6,309 nt of DNA, taken from assembly GCA_031282945.1 (NCBI GenBank), contig JAITCX010000083.1, positions 1 through 6,309 on the forward strand. The letters are read 5' to 3'. Source of the DNA: Elusimicrobiota bacterium (lineage in GTDB: Bacteria > Elusimicrobiota > Endomicrobiia > Endomicrobiales > Endomicrobiaceae). Position 1 is the stretch's first letter. Each line of letters begins with the position of its first letter. The translations under genes and the position numbers were made by a program. Positions 1-6,309 of this stretch are shown here, in pieces. Under the pieces are notes generated by a model, which was not told the DNA's origin, ran no database searches, and was given only the letters and a program-made list of their open reading frames with translations.

Positions 1-7
1 TTTTCTG

Positions 8-30
8 TTTCTCTTTTGGCAAAAGAGAAA
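8..30. repeat. Perfect 10-bp inverted repeat (hairpin) downstream of tRNA-Ala
   Basis: The arms TTTCTCTTTT (8-17) and AAAAGAGAAA (21-30) are perfectly complementary around a 3-base GGC loop. Read on the minus strand it lies about 35 bases past the tRNA 3' end. Neither side carries a run of T, so it is a poor classical intrinsic terminator despite its position. It could be a transcript-end or processing hairpin, or a copy of a short dispersed palindrome. The inverted repeat is certain; its role is not. Confidence 0.55.
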
Positions 31-40
31 TAATTTCCAA

Positions 41-58
41 CGCTTTTTTACAAAAGCG
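41..58 (-). terminator. Weak candidate terminator or processing hairpin after tRNA-Ala
   Basis: CGCTTTT (41-47) and AAAAGCG (52-58) form a 7-bp stem with a 4-base loop, starting 7 bases after the tRNA discriminator base on the minus strand. The bases that follow on that strand (TTGGAAATTATTT) are T/A-rich but not a proper U-tract, so termination would be weak. With the second hairpin at 8-30 it makes a double-hairpin 3' trailer. The structure is read from the sequence; the terminator role is inferred from position only. Confidence 0.25.
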
Positions 59-65
59 CAAGAAA

Positions 66-136
66 TGGAGCTAGCGGGAATTGAACCCGCACCTCGTCGT
101 TGCGAACGACGCGTTCTCCCGTTATACTATAGCCCC
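66..136 (-). tRNA. tRNA-Ala (anticodon CGC)
   Basis: The minus strand folds into a 71-nt cloverleaf. The acceptor stem is 7 bp (132-136 plus 130-131 against 67-73) and contains a G3-U70 wobble pair, the classic alanine identity element, with A73 as discriminator. The anticodon stem CGTCG/CGACG closes a 7-base loop TTCGCAA with anticodon CGC (complement at 102-104), which reads GCG alanine codons. The T arm is GCGGG-TTCAATT-CCCGC. The D loop keeps A14, G18, G19 and A21, but the D stem is weak: G10-C25 and T11-A24 pair, A12-A23 is a mismatch and T13-G22 is a wobble. The 3' CCA is not encoded (ATTTC follows on the minus strand), so a CCA-adding enzyme is needed. Anticodon and G3-U70 agree, so the alanine assignment is firm. 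Confidence 0.93.
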
Positions 137-161
137 AACGAGAATATCTTTATGATTTAGG

Positions 162-178
162 ATTATCATTATATTATA
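162..178 (-). promoter_or_regulatory. Candidate -10 region(s) of the tRNA-Ala promoter
   Basis: On the minus strand two overlapping perfect TATAAT hexamers (complements at 173-178 and 168-173) are followed by GATAAT (162-167), 26 to 42 bases upstream of the mature tRNA 5' end. They lie directly after the TGA stop of the upstream gene (179-181), so a -35 element would fall inside its last codons. No good TTGACA match is seen at 16-18 bp spacing. A TTGATA is present but overlaps the -10 region itself. A stable RNA gene with its own promoter is expected here, but A/T-rich sequence yields such hexamers by chance. Confidence 0.35.
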
Positions 179-3100
179 TCAAATTTTTTGCGTTTCTTTC
201 GCCACGCTCATCATAAGTTTAATTCTATTTATTTGATTGACCTCGCTTGCGCCGGGATCATAATCCAGCGCCACAATATTTGTATTTTTATAACGCCGTT
301 TCAATTCCTTCATCACCCCTTTACCGGTTATGTGGTTTGGCAAACACCCAAAAGGTTGAACGCAGACAATATTTCCTACGCCGTCCTCAATCAACTCCAA
401 CATCTCCGCCGTCAAAAGCCAACCCTCGCCCGTTTGATTGCATACCGACACAATCTCCGAAACTTTTTTCGCAAGACCTTTGGTGCGCTCATACGAGGAG
501 AAATTCTTGCTCTTTTTGAGGAAATGCCTGATCTTAGAACGCTGATACTCTATAAAATGTATAGCCAAACTAGAAATTACGCGCGCCTTAAGCGAACCCG
601 CCAAATATTTATGTTTATAGACATCGTCTAGCATACAATAAATCAAAAAGTCCGTCATATCAGGCACTATCGCTTCCGCCCCTTCCGCTTCCAAAACTTT
701 GACTAAATTATTATTTGCATCGGGATGGAACTTCACTAAAATTTCCCCAACCACCCCTACGCGCGGTTTATTGACTTTTTTTATTGGAATTCTGTCAAAC
801 TCTTTTATAATTTTTTTAACGGTATTTCTAAACTCAAACAAATAAGTCTTTCCAATTCTAGCCGATAAATACAAAATCCATTTCTCAACCAAATCGTCAG
901 TCTGGCCTGAATTTATTTCATACGGGCGCATTCTATTGGACAAACGCATTAGCAAATCTCCATACAATAAAACCAAAGCGGAATCTTTTATAAGTTTATA
1001 CGAAAACTCAAAACCCGATTTAGTTGTGGAATTGGTAACGCCTAAAACTAAAACAGGCACATTGTTAAACCCCGCTTTCTGCGCCGCCCGCCTCAAAAAA
1101 GCCGCATAATTTGTAGCTCGGCAGCCGCCGCCGGTTTGGCTGATTATCATCGCTGTTTTTGTCAAATCATATTTACCGGATTTCAAAGCGTTTATCAATT
1201 GCCCCACCACAACTATAGTAGGATAACACGCATCATTGTTTACATATCTCAAACCTTCCTCCATATCTTTTTTGCTGACCTTTGGCAAAACTTCCAAATT
1301 TATCCCATGTTTTCTCATCATCGCGCCGGCCATTTTAAAATGTATGGGCGACATTTGCGGACATAAAATTGTATGGGTGGATCGCATCTCTTTTGTAAAT
1401 TCCGCCGTTTGCAGCGGCGCAAAAACCCCGCCTTTAAATTTCAACCCTTTTCTTTCTTTTATGGCGGCAAGCAGCGATCTTATTCTAATTTTTATAGCCC
1501 CTAAATTTGCGCCCTCGTCAATTTTTAAAACCGTATAAATTTTGCCCGCTTTTGACAAAATCTCCTCAGTTTGTTCGGTGGTTATGGCATCCAAACCGCA
1601 CCCGAAACTATTTAACTGCACCAACTCCAAACTCTCTATTTGCGTTGCCAAATTGGCGGCGCGGTAAAGTCTGGAATGATATGTCCACTGATCCACAAAA
1701 TTTATTGACGGCAATAATCCTGACAAATGCGCAATGGAATCCTCGCTCAAAACTATCATTCCTTGACCTGCAATTAAATCCGCAATCCCATGATTTATAG
1801 CGGGATCTACATGATAAGGCCGTCCAGCCAAAATTATCGCAGGAACGCCCCCCGCTTTAATTTTCTTTATTTGCAGCGCCCCCATTTTCCTGATATCTTT
1901 TTTAAAAAGACTCTGTGCGGCGCGCCCCTTTAACACCGCAAGGATCAATGCTTTTTTAGAAATTTTATAGCTTTTCAATTCTTTGTTTAATCTAAATATC
2001 AAGCGTTTTGTGTCGTCAAAAGGCAAAAAAGGCTGCAAGAAATTTATATTTTTTTCCTGCAAAATATTCATATTTAAACGCACCACTTCAGGATAACTTC
2101 CCACCACAGGGCAGTTATAATGATTATGGGCATCTTTAAATTCTTGCTGTTCAAAAGGTATGCAGGGATAGAAAATTGTTTTGATGTTTTTATTTACTAA
2201 ATTGAGAATATGCCCATGCGCCATTTTTGCAGGAAAACAAACGGTTTGGGACGGGATGCTCTCAAGCCCCGTATTAAAAATATCATTTGACGACATATCC
2301 GATAGAACAACTCTAAACCCTAAACTTGTAAAAAACGCAAACCAAAAAGGATAGTTTTCATACATATTTAAAACGCGCGGAATGCCGATTTCTCCTCGGG
2401 GCGCTTTAGAAATTTCCAAAGGTTTATAAAAATCAAAAAGCCTTTTATATTTATAGTCAAACATATTAAAAGCGAAGTTTGAGGTCTTTTTATCTTTTAA
2501 AGCGTTTTCGCATCTATTGCCCGAAATAAAAGTTTTGCCGTCTCCAAAAACCGCAATATTTAATAGACATTTATTTTGACACCCTTTGCACCTCGTATTT
2601 CTAGTTTTGCAAGAAAATTTTTCTAGTTTTTCTTTGCTTATCAGCGAAGTCATGGACGGCTTATTTTGTCGTGCAATAAGACTTGCGCCGAAAGCGCCCA
2701 TCAATCCCGTTATGTCGGGACGGACGACATTTGCGTCCAGCAAAATTTCGCATGCCCGCAAAATTCCGTCATTAAAAAATGTGCCGCCGCTCACCACAAT
2801 ATGTTTGCCCAATTCTTCGGGACTAGAAATTTTTATAACTTTATAGAGGGCATTTTTTATCACCGAATAATCCAACCCTGCCGCAATGTCGGCGGCGCTT
2901 GCGCCCTCTTTTTGCGATTGCTTAATTTTTGAGTTCATAAACACCGTACATCTTGATCCAAGGTCTACTGGTTTTTGGGAATCCAATGCCAGCGCCGCAA
3001 AATCTTTCACGCTATAATTTAAAGATTTAGCAAAATTTTCTATAAACGAACCGCACCCTGAGGAACAAGCTTCATTTAAAATTATTTTTTCTATCAAACC

Positions 3101-4414
3101 GTTTTTTACATAAATGCATTTCATATCTTGACCGCCGATATCCAAAATAAAAGAAACATTCGGCTCAAAATAACGAGCGCCTTTATAATGCGCAATAGTT
3201 TCAACTTCTCCCTCGTCAAATCCAAGAGCCGCTTTTATCAAAGCCTCGCCGTAACCTGTCACGCATGCGCCAGCTATATGCGCTTCTATCGGCATTTGGG
3301 CATAAATTTCTTTTAAAACATTTATGACGCTCTCTAATGGATTTCCATTATTGGGTCCATAAAAAGAATAGGCGATTTCTTTTTGCGCATTTATTAAAAC
3401 AGCTTTAGTGGTGGTTGAGCCGGCATCAATGCCCAAGAATAATTCGCCTTTTACATCTTCAAAATTGATTCTTTTTGCGCGCATTTTATTGTGGCGGTTT
3501 AAAAATTCCTCTTTTTCAAATTTTGTATAAAACAGAGGGGCTAAATCCTCGGCGGTTTGCAATTTTATTTTTCCGTTTAAAGATGAAATTTTTTCTTTTA
3601 ATTTTAAAAGAGTGGTGGGCGGATGGGGGGAGAGGGTGGAAGTTAATGCCGCGCCGAAAGCTACAAAAAAATGCGCATTTTCAGGAAACAATATATTTTC
3701 ATCCTTGAGTTTTAAAGATTTTATGAAGGCGTTTTTGAGCTCTGATAAAAAGAAAAGCGGGCCGCCCAAAAAAGCAATATTGCCTTTTATGGTTGTGCCG
3801 CGGGCAAGTCCGCCGAGCGTTTGATTTACAACGGCCTGCAAGATACTGGCGGCAATATCCTCTTTAGCGGCGCCTTCATTTAAAAGCGGCAGAATGTCGG
3901 TCTTTGCAAAAACTCCGCAGCGGGCGGCAATTGGATAAATAGTTTTATGTTTTTTTGCAAGTTCATTGATCCCTTGCGCATCGGTTTTTAACATCTGCGC
4001 CATTTGATCTATAAAAGCGCCTGTGCCACCGGCGCAGGTTTCGTTCATTCGCTGATCTATTGAAGAATTGTCAAAAAAAGTTATCTTTGCATCCTCGCCG
4101 CCCAACTCTATGGCGGCATCCGTCTGAGGCAAAAATTCTCTTATCGCTTTAGAACAGACCACAACTTCTTGCTCAAAATGGATTTGCGCTTTTTGAGAAA
4201 TGCTTATCGCTCCCGACCCCGTTGCGCAAACGGAAATCGGCGCCTCCAAAATTTCTGGCGGAGCTTCGTCAATCAAAGAAATCACTGTGTTTAATAGATC
4301 CAATTGATGTCTTTTATATTTACAATATATCGTTTTATTTTCTTGATTTAATACCGCCAATTTAACAGTCGTAGAGCCAATATCCAACCCAACTTTTAGA
4401 ATTTCATTTTTCAT
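179..4414 (-). CDS. Fused acyl-CoA dehydratase activase / 2-hydroxyacyl-CoA dehydratase-like protein, 1411 aa
   Basis: This is a cytoplasmic iron-sulfur protein of the BadF/HgdC activase family fused to dehydratase-like modules. Family members use ATP hydrolysis to push a low-potential electron onto a partner Fe-S protein; the substrate of this long version is unknown. Activase domain 1 (about 6-260) has DIGSTTVK (11-18), ELGGEDAK (103-110), and cluster-type cysteines C127 (NETCAGGTGAF) and C166 (ARCGVFAKTD). Activase domain 2 (about 325-580) has GIDAGSTTTK (328-337), DIGGQDMK (425-432), C450 (NEACSSGCGSF) and C489 (SRCTVF). A cysteine-rich linker follows (C602, C609, C612, C616, C635). Next comes a DUF2229-like module (about 675-1000) with TVCFPAKMAHGH (C726), LAGRPYHVDPAINHGI (863-878), FGCGLDA (C939) and KIDEGANLGA. 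The C-terminal HGD-D-like module (about 1010-1411) carries C1018, C1063 (NNDACYPT), C1098 (TGGGCRATNY), GEGWLLTAEM, QPFGCLPNH (C1357) and DYDPGASEVNQ. Length and module order fit the usual ~1400-residue family members, and the frame is intact. The ATG at 4414 is chosen because an AAAGGTG site lies 10 bases before it and the glycine-rich ATP motif follows at the normal distance. No separate dehydratase subunit genes lie nearby. Family call is sure; reaction is not. Confidence 0.95.
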   Translation of the reverse strand: MKNEILKVGLDIGSTTVKLAVLNQENKTIYCKYKRHQLDLLNTVISLIDEAPPEILEAPISVCATGSGAISISQKAQIHFEQEVVVCSKAIREFLPQTDAAIELGGEDAKITFFDNSSIDQRMNETCAGGTGAFIDQMAQMLKTDAQGINELAKKHKTIYPIAARCGVFAKTDILPLLNEGAAKEDIAASILQAVVNQTLGGLARGTTIKGNIAFLGGPLFFLSELKNAFIKSLKLKDENILFPENAHFFVAFGAALTSTLSPHPPTTLLKLKEKISSLNGKIKLQTAEDLAPLFYTKFEKEEFLNRHNKMRAKRINFEDVKGELFLGIDAGSTTTKAVLINAQKEIAYSFYGPNNGNPLESVINVLKEIYAQMPIEAHIAGACVTGYGEALIKAALGFDEGEVETIAHYKGARYFEPNVSFILDIGGQDMKCIYVKNGLIEKIILNEACSSGCGSFIENFAKSLNYSVKDFAALALDSQKPVDLGSRCTVFMNSKIKQSQKEGASAADIAAGLDYSVIKNALYKVIKISSPEELGKHIVVSGGTFFNDGILRACEILLDANVVRPDITGLMGAFGASLIARQNKPSMTSLISKEKLEKFSCKTRNTRCKGCQNKCLLNIAVFGDGKTFISGNRCENALKDKKTSNFAFNMFDYKYKRLFDFYKPLEISKAPRGEIGIPRVLNMYENYPFWFAFFTSLGFRVVLSDMSSNDIFNTGLESIPSQTVCFPAKMAHGHILNLVNKNIKTIFYPCIPFEQQEFKDAHNHYNCPVVGSYPEVVRLNMNILQEKNINFLQPFLPFDDTKRLIFRLNKELKSYKISKKALILAVLKGRAAQSLFKKDIRKMGALQIKKIKAGGVPAIILAGRPYHVDPAINHGIADLIAGQGMIVLSEDSIAHLSGLLPSINFVDQWTYHSRLYRAANLATQIESLELVQLNSFGCGLDAITTEQTEEILSKAGKIYTVLKIDEGANLGAIKIRIRSLLAAIKERKGLKFKGGVFAPLQTAEFTKEMRSTHTILCPQMSPIHFKMAGAMMRKHGINLEVLPKVSKKDMEEGLRYVNNDACYPTIVVVGQLINALKSGKYDLTKTAMIISQTGGGCRATNYAAFLRRAAQKAGFNNVPVLVLGVTNSTTKSGFEFSYKLIKDSALVLLYGDLLMRLSNRMRPYEINSGQTDDLVEKWILYLSARIGKTYLFEFRNTVKKIIKEFDRIPIKKVNKPRVGVVGEILVKFHPDANNNLVKVLEAEGAEAIVPDMTDFLIYCMLDDVYKHKYLAGSLKARVISSLAIHFIEYQRSKIRHFLKKSKNFSSYERTKGLAKKVSEIVSVCNQTGEGWLLTAEMLELIEDGVGNIVCVQPFGCLPNHITGKGVMKELKRRYKNTNIVALDYDPGASEVNQINRIKLMMSVAKETQKI

Positions 4415-4493
4415 TTTACTTTTACACCTTTATTTTTATCCAATTAACGTTTTTTATTTTTGCGCTTAAATGTCAGATCAAACTTACAATAAA
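4415..4493 (-). other. 79-base intergenic gap between MFS and activase genes
   Basis: The gap is A/T-rich. Besides the activase ribosome-binding site I see no convincing hairpin terminator or riboswitch. A TTGATC and an AATAAA 17 bases apart on the minus strand make a poor promoter match that chance could supply. The two genes may be co-transcribed, or the activase gene may have a weak promoter here. Confidence 0.3.
4425..4431 (-). promoter_or_regulatory. Ribosome-binding site of the activase gene
   Basis: The minus strand reads AAAGGTG, ending 10 bases before the ATG at 4414. The AGG(T)G core fits a Shine-Dalgarno sequence at slightly long but acceptable spacing. It supports this start over later methionines. 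Confidence 0.65.
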
Positions 4494-5732
4494 TTATTGC
4501 GCTGATTTAGCGGCGCGTTTTAAATAATTTACTCCTATTTGCACAAGCGTCTTGCTTGCTAACATTGGCAGGCACAAAAAAACAATAATAATTCCCGTAA
4601 CGATAAGCAGCATATCTATTGAAACAAAATCCGCAAGGGGTCCAAAAACTGCCATCCCAAGCGGCATTATTGCGCTAGCGGTTGTTGAAAAAACGGCTAA
4701 AACTCTGCCCAGAAATTTTGGGTCTACTTCCGTTTGCACCAGCGTCATAAACGGGGCATTGTAAAATTGAATTATTAGACCGCCTGCCGCCATCACAATA
4801 AGATAGGCTATAAAATTTCCAACCGCTCCTAAACCTATACATAAAAATCCGCAAAGCCCGCAAGAAAAAGCCATAGTATAAATGCGGTTTTTAAAGCCGC
4901 CCCAGATGCCAATCAAAATCCCGCCTGCCATTGTGCCGACAGAAAAAACAATTTCCGCCGCCGACAACCGCCATATGCTGTCGCCAAAATTTCGTATGAC
5001 TTGCAAAGGCGTTAAAAACATAACGGGTGCGCATAAAAACATAAAAAATGCAGAAATAATTATCAACTTAAAAATATAATTATGTTCTTTAACATATCGC
5101 AAACTGTCTTTGACATCTTGAAAATATGACATAGATTTTATGCTTTTGACGTCTTGTATTTTAGAGGGAGTTTTCACAAAAAATGCAACTATGCTTATGC
5201 CCACAGCGGCAGTGGAAACATCCAAGAAAAATAAAGTTGAAAGCGGCACAGAAATCATCATCGCCGCGCTCAACATCGGGGCGGTCAAGGTCACAAATGA
5301 AAATATGCTATTTTGTATGCCGTTTACTTTTATTAAGTTTTCTTGGGGGACGATGTCGGCGATAAATGCGCCGACCGCAGGGGACTGCACTCCCTGTCCA
5401 AGCGATCGCATTATTGAACAAAACAATAAAATGGCGGCGCTGTCTATGCCTGCCATGAGAAATAAAGCGGCAATCAAACTCACAAAAGCCACAGCGCCGT
5501 CAGATATATTTATTATGTATTTGCGGTTGTATCTGTCCGCCCAAACGCCGCCGAAAGGCGAAACAAAAAGCATCGGCAAAAATGCGGCGGCGGTAAACAA
5601 TGCCATCATTTGCCCGGAATGAGTTTTGAGGGTTATATGCCATGTAATTGCATGCCCCACAACCATTGTCCCAAAAAATGATAAGGCTTGACCGGCAATA
5701 AACAGAGCGGCATTCTTTTTCCAATTTAGCAT
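4494..5732 (-). CDS. MFS exporter, MefA-like drug efflux (DHA3 type), 412 aa
   Basis: This is an inner-membrane, proton-driven secondary transporter of the major facilitator superfamily. About twelve hydrophobic segments are visible, in two groups of six either side of a charged central loop (about 187-218, KTPSKIQDVKSIK onward). The motif-A loop between helices 2 and 3 is GGVWADRYNRK (61-71). R109 with the following SPAVGAFIADIVP stretch (117-129) matches the helix 4-5 region of drug exporters. AAEIVFSVGTMAGGILIG (258-275) with the following GGF, DPKFLGRV (337-344) and MPLGMAVFGPLAD (356-368) resemble, from memory, the same places in the macrolide exporter MefA. The actual substrate cannot be read from sequence; an antimicrobial, a metabolite or a peptide are all possible. 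The start at 5732 is forced on the upstream side by an in-frame TAG two codons before it. The gene begins 30 bases after the gyrA stop, which suggests read-through from gyrA, and ends 79 bases before the activase start. Full length, no frameshift. Confidence 0.93.
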   Translation of the reverse strand: MLNWKKNAALFIAGQALSFFGTMVVGHAITWHITLKTHSGQMMALFTAAAFLPMLFVSPFGGVWADRYNRKYIINISDGAVAFVSLIAALFLMAGIDSAAILLFCSIMRSLGQGVQSPAVGAFIADIVPQENLIKVNGIQNSIFSFVTLTAPMLSAAMMISVPLSTLFFLDVSTAAVGISIVAFFVKTPSKIQDVKSIKSMSYFQDVKDSLRYVKEHNYIFKLIIISAFFMFLCAPVMFLTPLQVIRNFGDSIWRLSAAEIVFSVGTMAGGILIGIWGGFKNRIYTMAFSCGLCGFLCIGLGAVGNFIAYLIVMAAGGLIIQFYNAPFMTLVQTEVDPKFLGRVLAVFSTTASAIMPLGMAVFGPLADFVSIDMLLIVTGIIIVFLCLPMLASKTLVQIGVNYLKRAAKSAQ

Positions 5733-5739
5733 ATTCTAG

Positions 5740-5743
5740 CCCC
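5740..5743 (-). promoter_or_regulatory. Weak ribosome-binding site of the MFS gene
   Basis: The only purine-rich candidate before the MFS start is GGGG, 7 bases upstream of the ATG. This is a poor Shine-Dalgarno match, well placed but short of GGAGG. With the gyrA stop only 30 bases away, the MFS gene may rely partly on ribosomes arriving from gyrA, keeping expression low. Confidence 0.35.
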
Positions 5744-5762
5744 AGCCAGACTACAGCTCAAT

Positions 5763-6309
5763 TTATTCTTTATCCTCATTTTTGGGAATGTCGACTTTTT
5801 GTTCGGCTTCATCGTCTTTTATGACGCTTGCGATTGCAACAACTTTATCGCCCTCGCCGAGTTTAACCAGCCGCACTCCTTGCGTGTTTCTGCCTATCAC
5901 AGAAATGCCGTCCACATTCATTCTTATAGTTATGCCGTTTTGCGTCATTATCATAACTTCCTCGCCCTTATTGGCTTTTTTAATGCCGACTATATTTCCA
6001 TTTCGCTCGGTAGTCTGCATATTTATGACGCCGCGGCCGGCGCGTTTTTGCAAGCGGTATTTTCCGACTTCCGTTCTCTTGCCATAACCATTTTCCGACA
6101 CAGTTAAAAATATATCTTTGGGCGAGAGCACTTCCATTCCAATAACCTCGTCGCCTTTTTCAAGCGAAATGCCGTTGACGCCTTTTCCAGCTCTGCCGAT
6201 TGCCCGCACATCGCTTTCATTAAATCTTATGCCTATTCCCATTTTGGTAGCAATAATAACCTCAGGATTTTTGTCTATCGCTTTAACCTGCGAGAGAATA
6301 TCGCCGTCC
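5763..6309 (-). CDS. gyrA: DNA gyrase subunit A, C-terminal part (5' end cut by window edge)
   Basis: This is the last 181 residues of GyrA, the DNA cleavage and wrapping subunit of type IIA topoisomerase that introduces negative supercoils as a GyrA2GyrB2 complex. The frame stays open to the window edge, starting with DGDILSQVKAIDKNPEVIIATK, so the methionine at 6242 is internal and not a start. The visible part belongs to the beta-pinwheel DNA-wrapping domain. Repeated blade motifs are IRFNESDVRAIGRAGKGVNGI, then KRTEVGKYRLQKRAGRGVINM, then IGRNTQGVRLVKL (GRNTQGVRL at fragment residues 140-148). The chain ends in a charged, acid-rich tail (DDEAEQ, PKNEDKE) typical of GyrA. The GRNTQGVRL motif favours GyrA over the paralogue ParC. 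The catalytic tyrosine, the quinolone-resistance region and the canonical GyrA box lie upstream, outside the window. The stop is TAA at 5763-5765; no terminator follows before the MFS gene. Confidence 0.95.
   Translation of the reverse strand, partial: DGDILSQVKAIDKNPEVIIATKMGIGIRFNESDVRAIGRAGKGVNGISLEKGDEVIGMEVLSPKDIFLTVSENGYGKRTEVGKYRLQKRAGRGVINMQTTERNGNIVGIKKANKGEEVMIMTQNGITIRMNVDGISVIGRNTQGVRLVKLGEGDKVVAIASVIKDDEAEQKVDIPKNEDKE

Noticed and set aside
1..65. CRISPR repeat or small RNA
   Set aside because: There are only two unlike hairpins, with no repeated unit and spacer pattern and no promoter-like sequence of their own.
188..631. Plus-strand open frame of 147 codons
   Set aside because: It lies wholly antisense to the conserved C-terminal module of the activase protein, has no recognisable domain, and its residue make-up (many H, R, I and F) looks like a reverse-strand shadow.
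4415..4493. Riboswitch or terminator between the MFS and activase genes
   Set aside because: The 79 bases are A/T-rich with no stable stem and no conserved aptamer-like sequence that I can recognise.
4675..4863. Minus-strand 62-codon frame inside the MFS gene
   Set aside because: It is an out-of-frame shadow of the transporter, with no own ribosome-binding site and no known domain.
5140..5622. Plus-strand open frame of 160 codons
   Set aside because: It is entirely antisense to the MFS exporter, whose frame shows clear family motifs. No domain or membrane pattern is visible in the antisense product.
5782..6107. Two overlapping plus-strand frames of about 100 codons opposite gyrA
   Set aside because: They are antisense to conserved gyrase pinwheel motifs and in competing frames with no recognisable product.
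5763..6242. A separate small gyrase-like gene starting at the methionine at 6242
   Set aside because: The same frame continues upstream to the window edge with GyrA-like residues (NPEVIIATK), so it is the truncated end of gyrA and not a stand-alone gene.

Overview
All recognisable genes in this window lie on the minus strand. In order of transcription, from high to low coordinates, they are: the 3' end of gyrA (DNA gyrase subunit A, cut by the window edge at 6309), a complete 12-helix MFS exporter of the MefA-like drug-efflux type (5732 to 4494), a complete 1411-residue iron-sulfur protein of the 2-hydroxyacyl-CoA dehydratase activase family (4414 to 179), and a tRNA-Ala with anticodon CGC (136 to 66). 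The last 65 bases after the tRNA hold two A/T-rich hairpins. No gene-free stretch exceeds 100 bases. The plus-strand open frames are antisense shadows.

The organism is a bacterium with an A/T-rich genome. It is probably a strict anaerobe, because the 1411-residue protein belongs to an oxygen-sensitive Fe-S family found mainly in anaerobes. The phylum cannot be fixed from this window. The activase family is common in Clostridia, but the tRNA lacks an encoded CCA, and from memory the gyrA C-terminal text (QKRAGRGVINM, TTERNG) resembles Gram-negative anaerobes such as Elusimicrobiota, Omnitrophota or deltaproteobacteria more than typical Bacillota. That placement is an impression, not a measured result.

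The gyrA-MFS gap is 30 bases and the MFS-activase gap is 79 bases. No terminator is visible in either, so the three genes could be read as one transcript, although no shared function is evident. The tRNA probably has its own promoter: a doubled TATAAT sits just upstream and abuts the activase stop codon.

The most interesting gene is the 1411-residue protein. It joins two ASKHA-type activase domains, a cysteine-rich linker, a DUF2229-like module and a C-terminal HGD-D-like module in one chain, so it could carry both the ATP-driven electron donor and the acceptor part of a reductase. The architecture is a known one but its substrate is unknown. I see no evidence of a wholly new system, CRISPR array, mobile element or phage gene.
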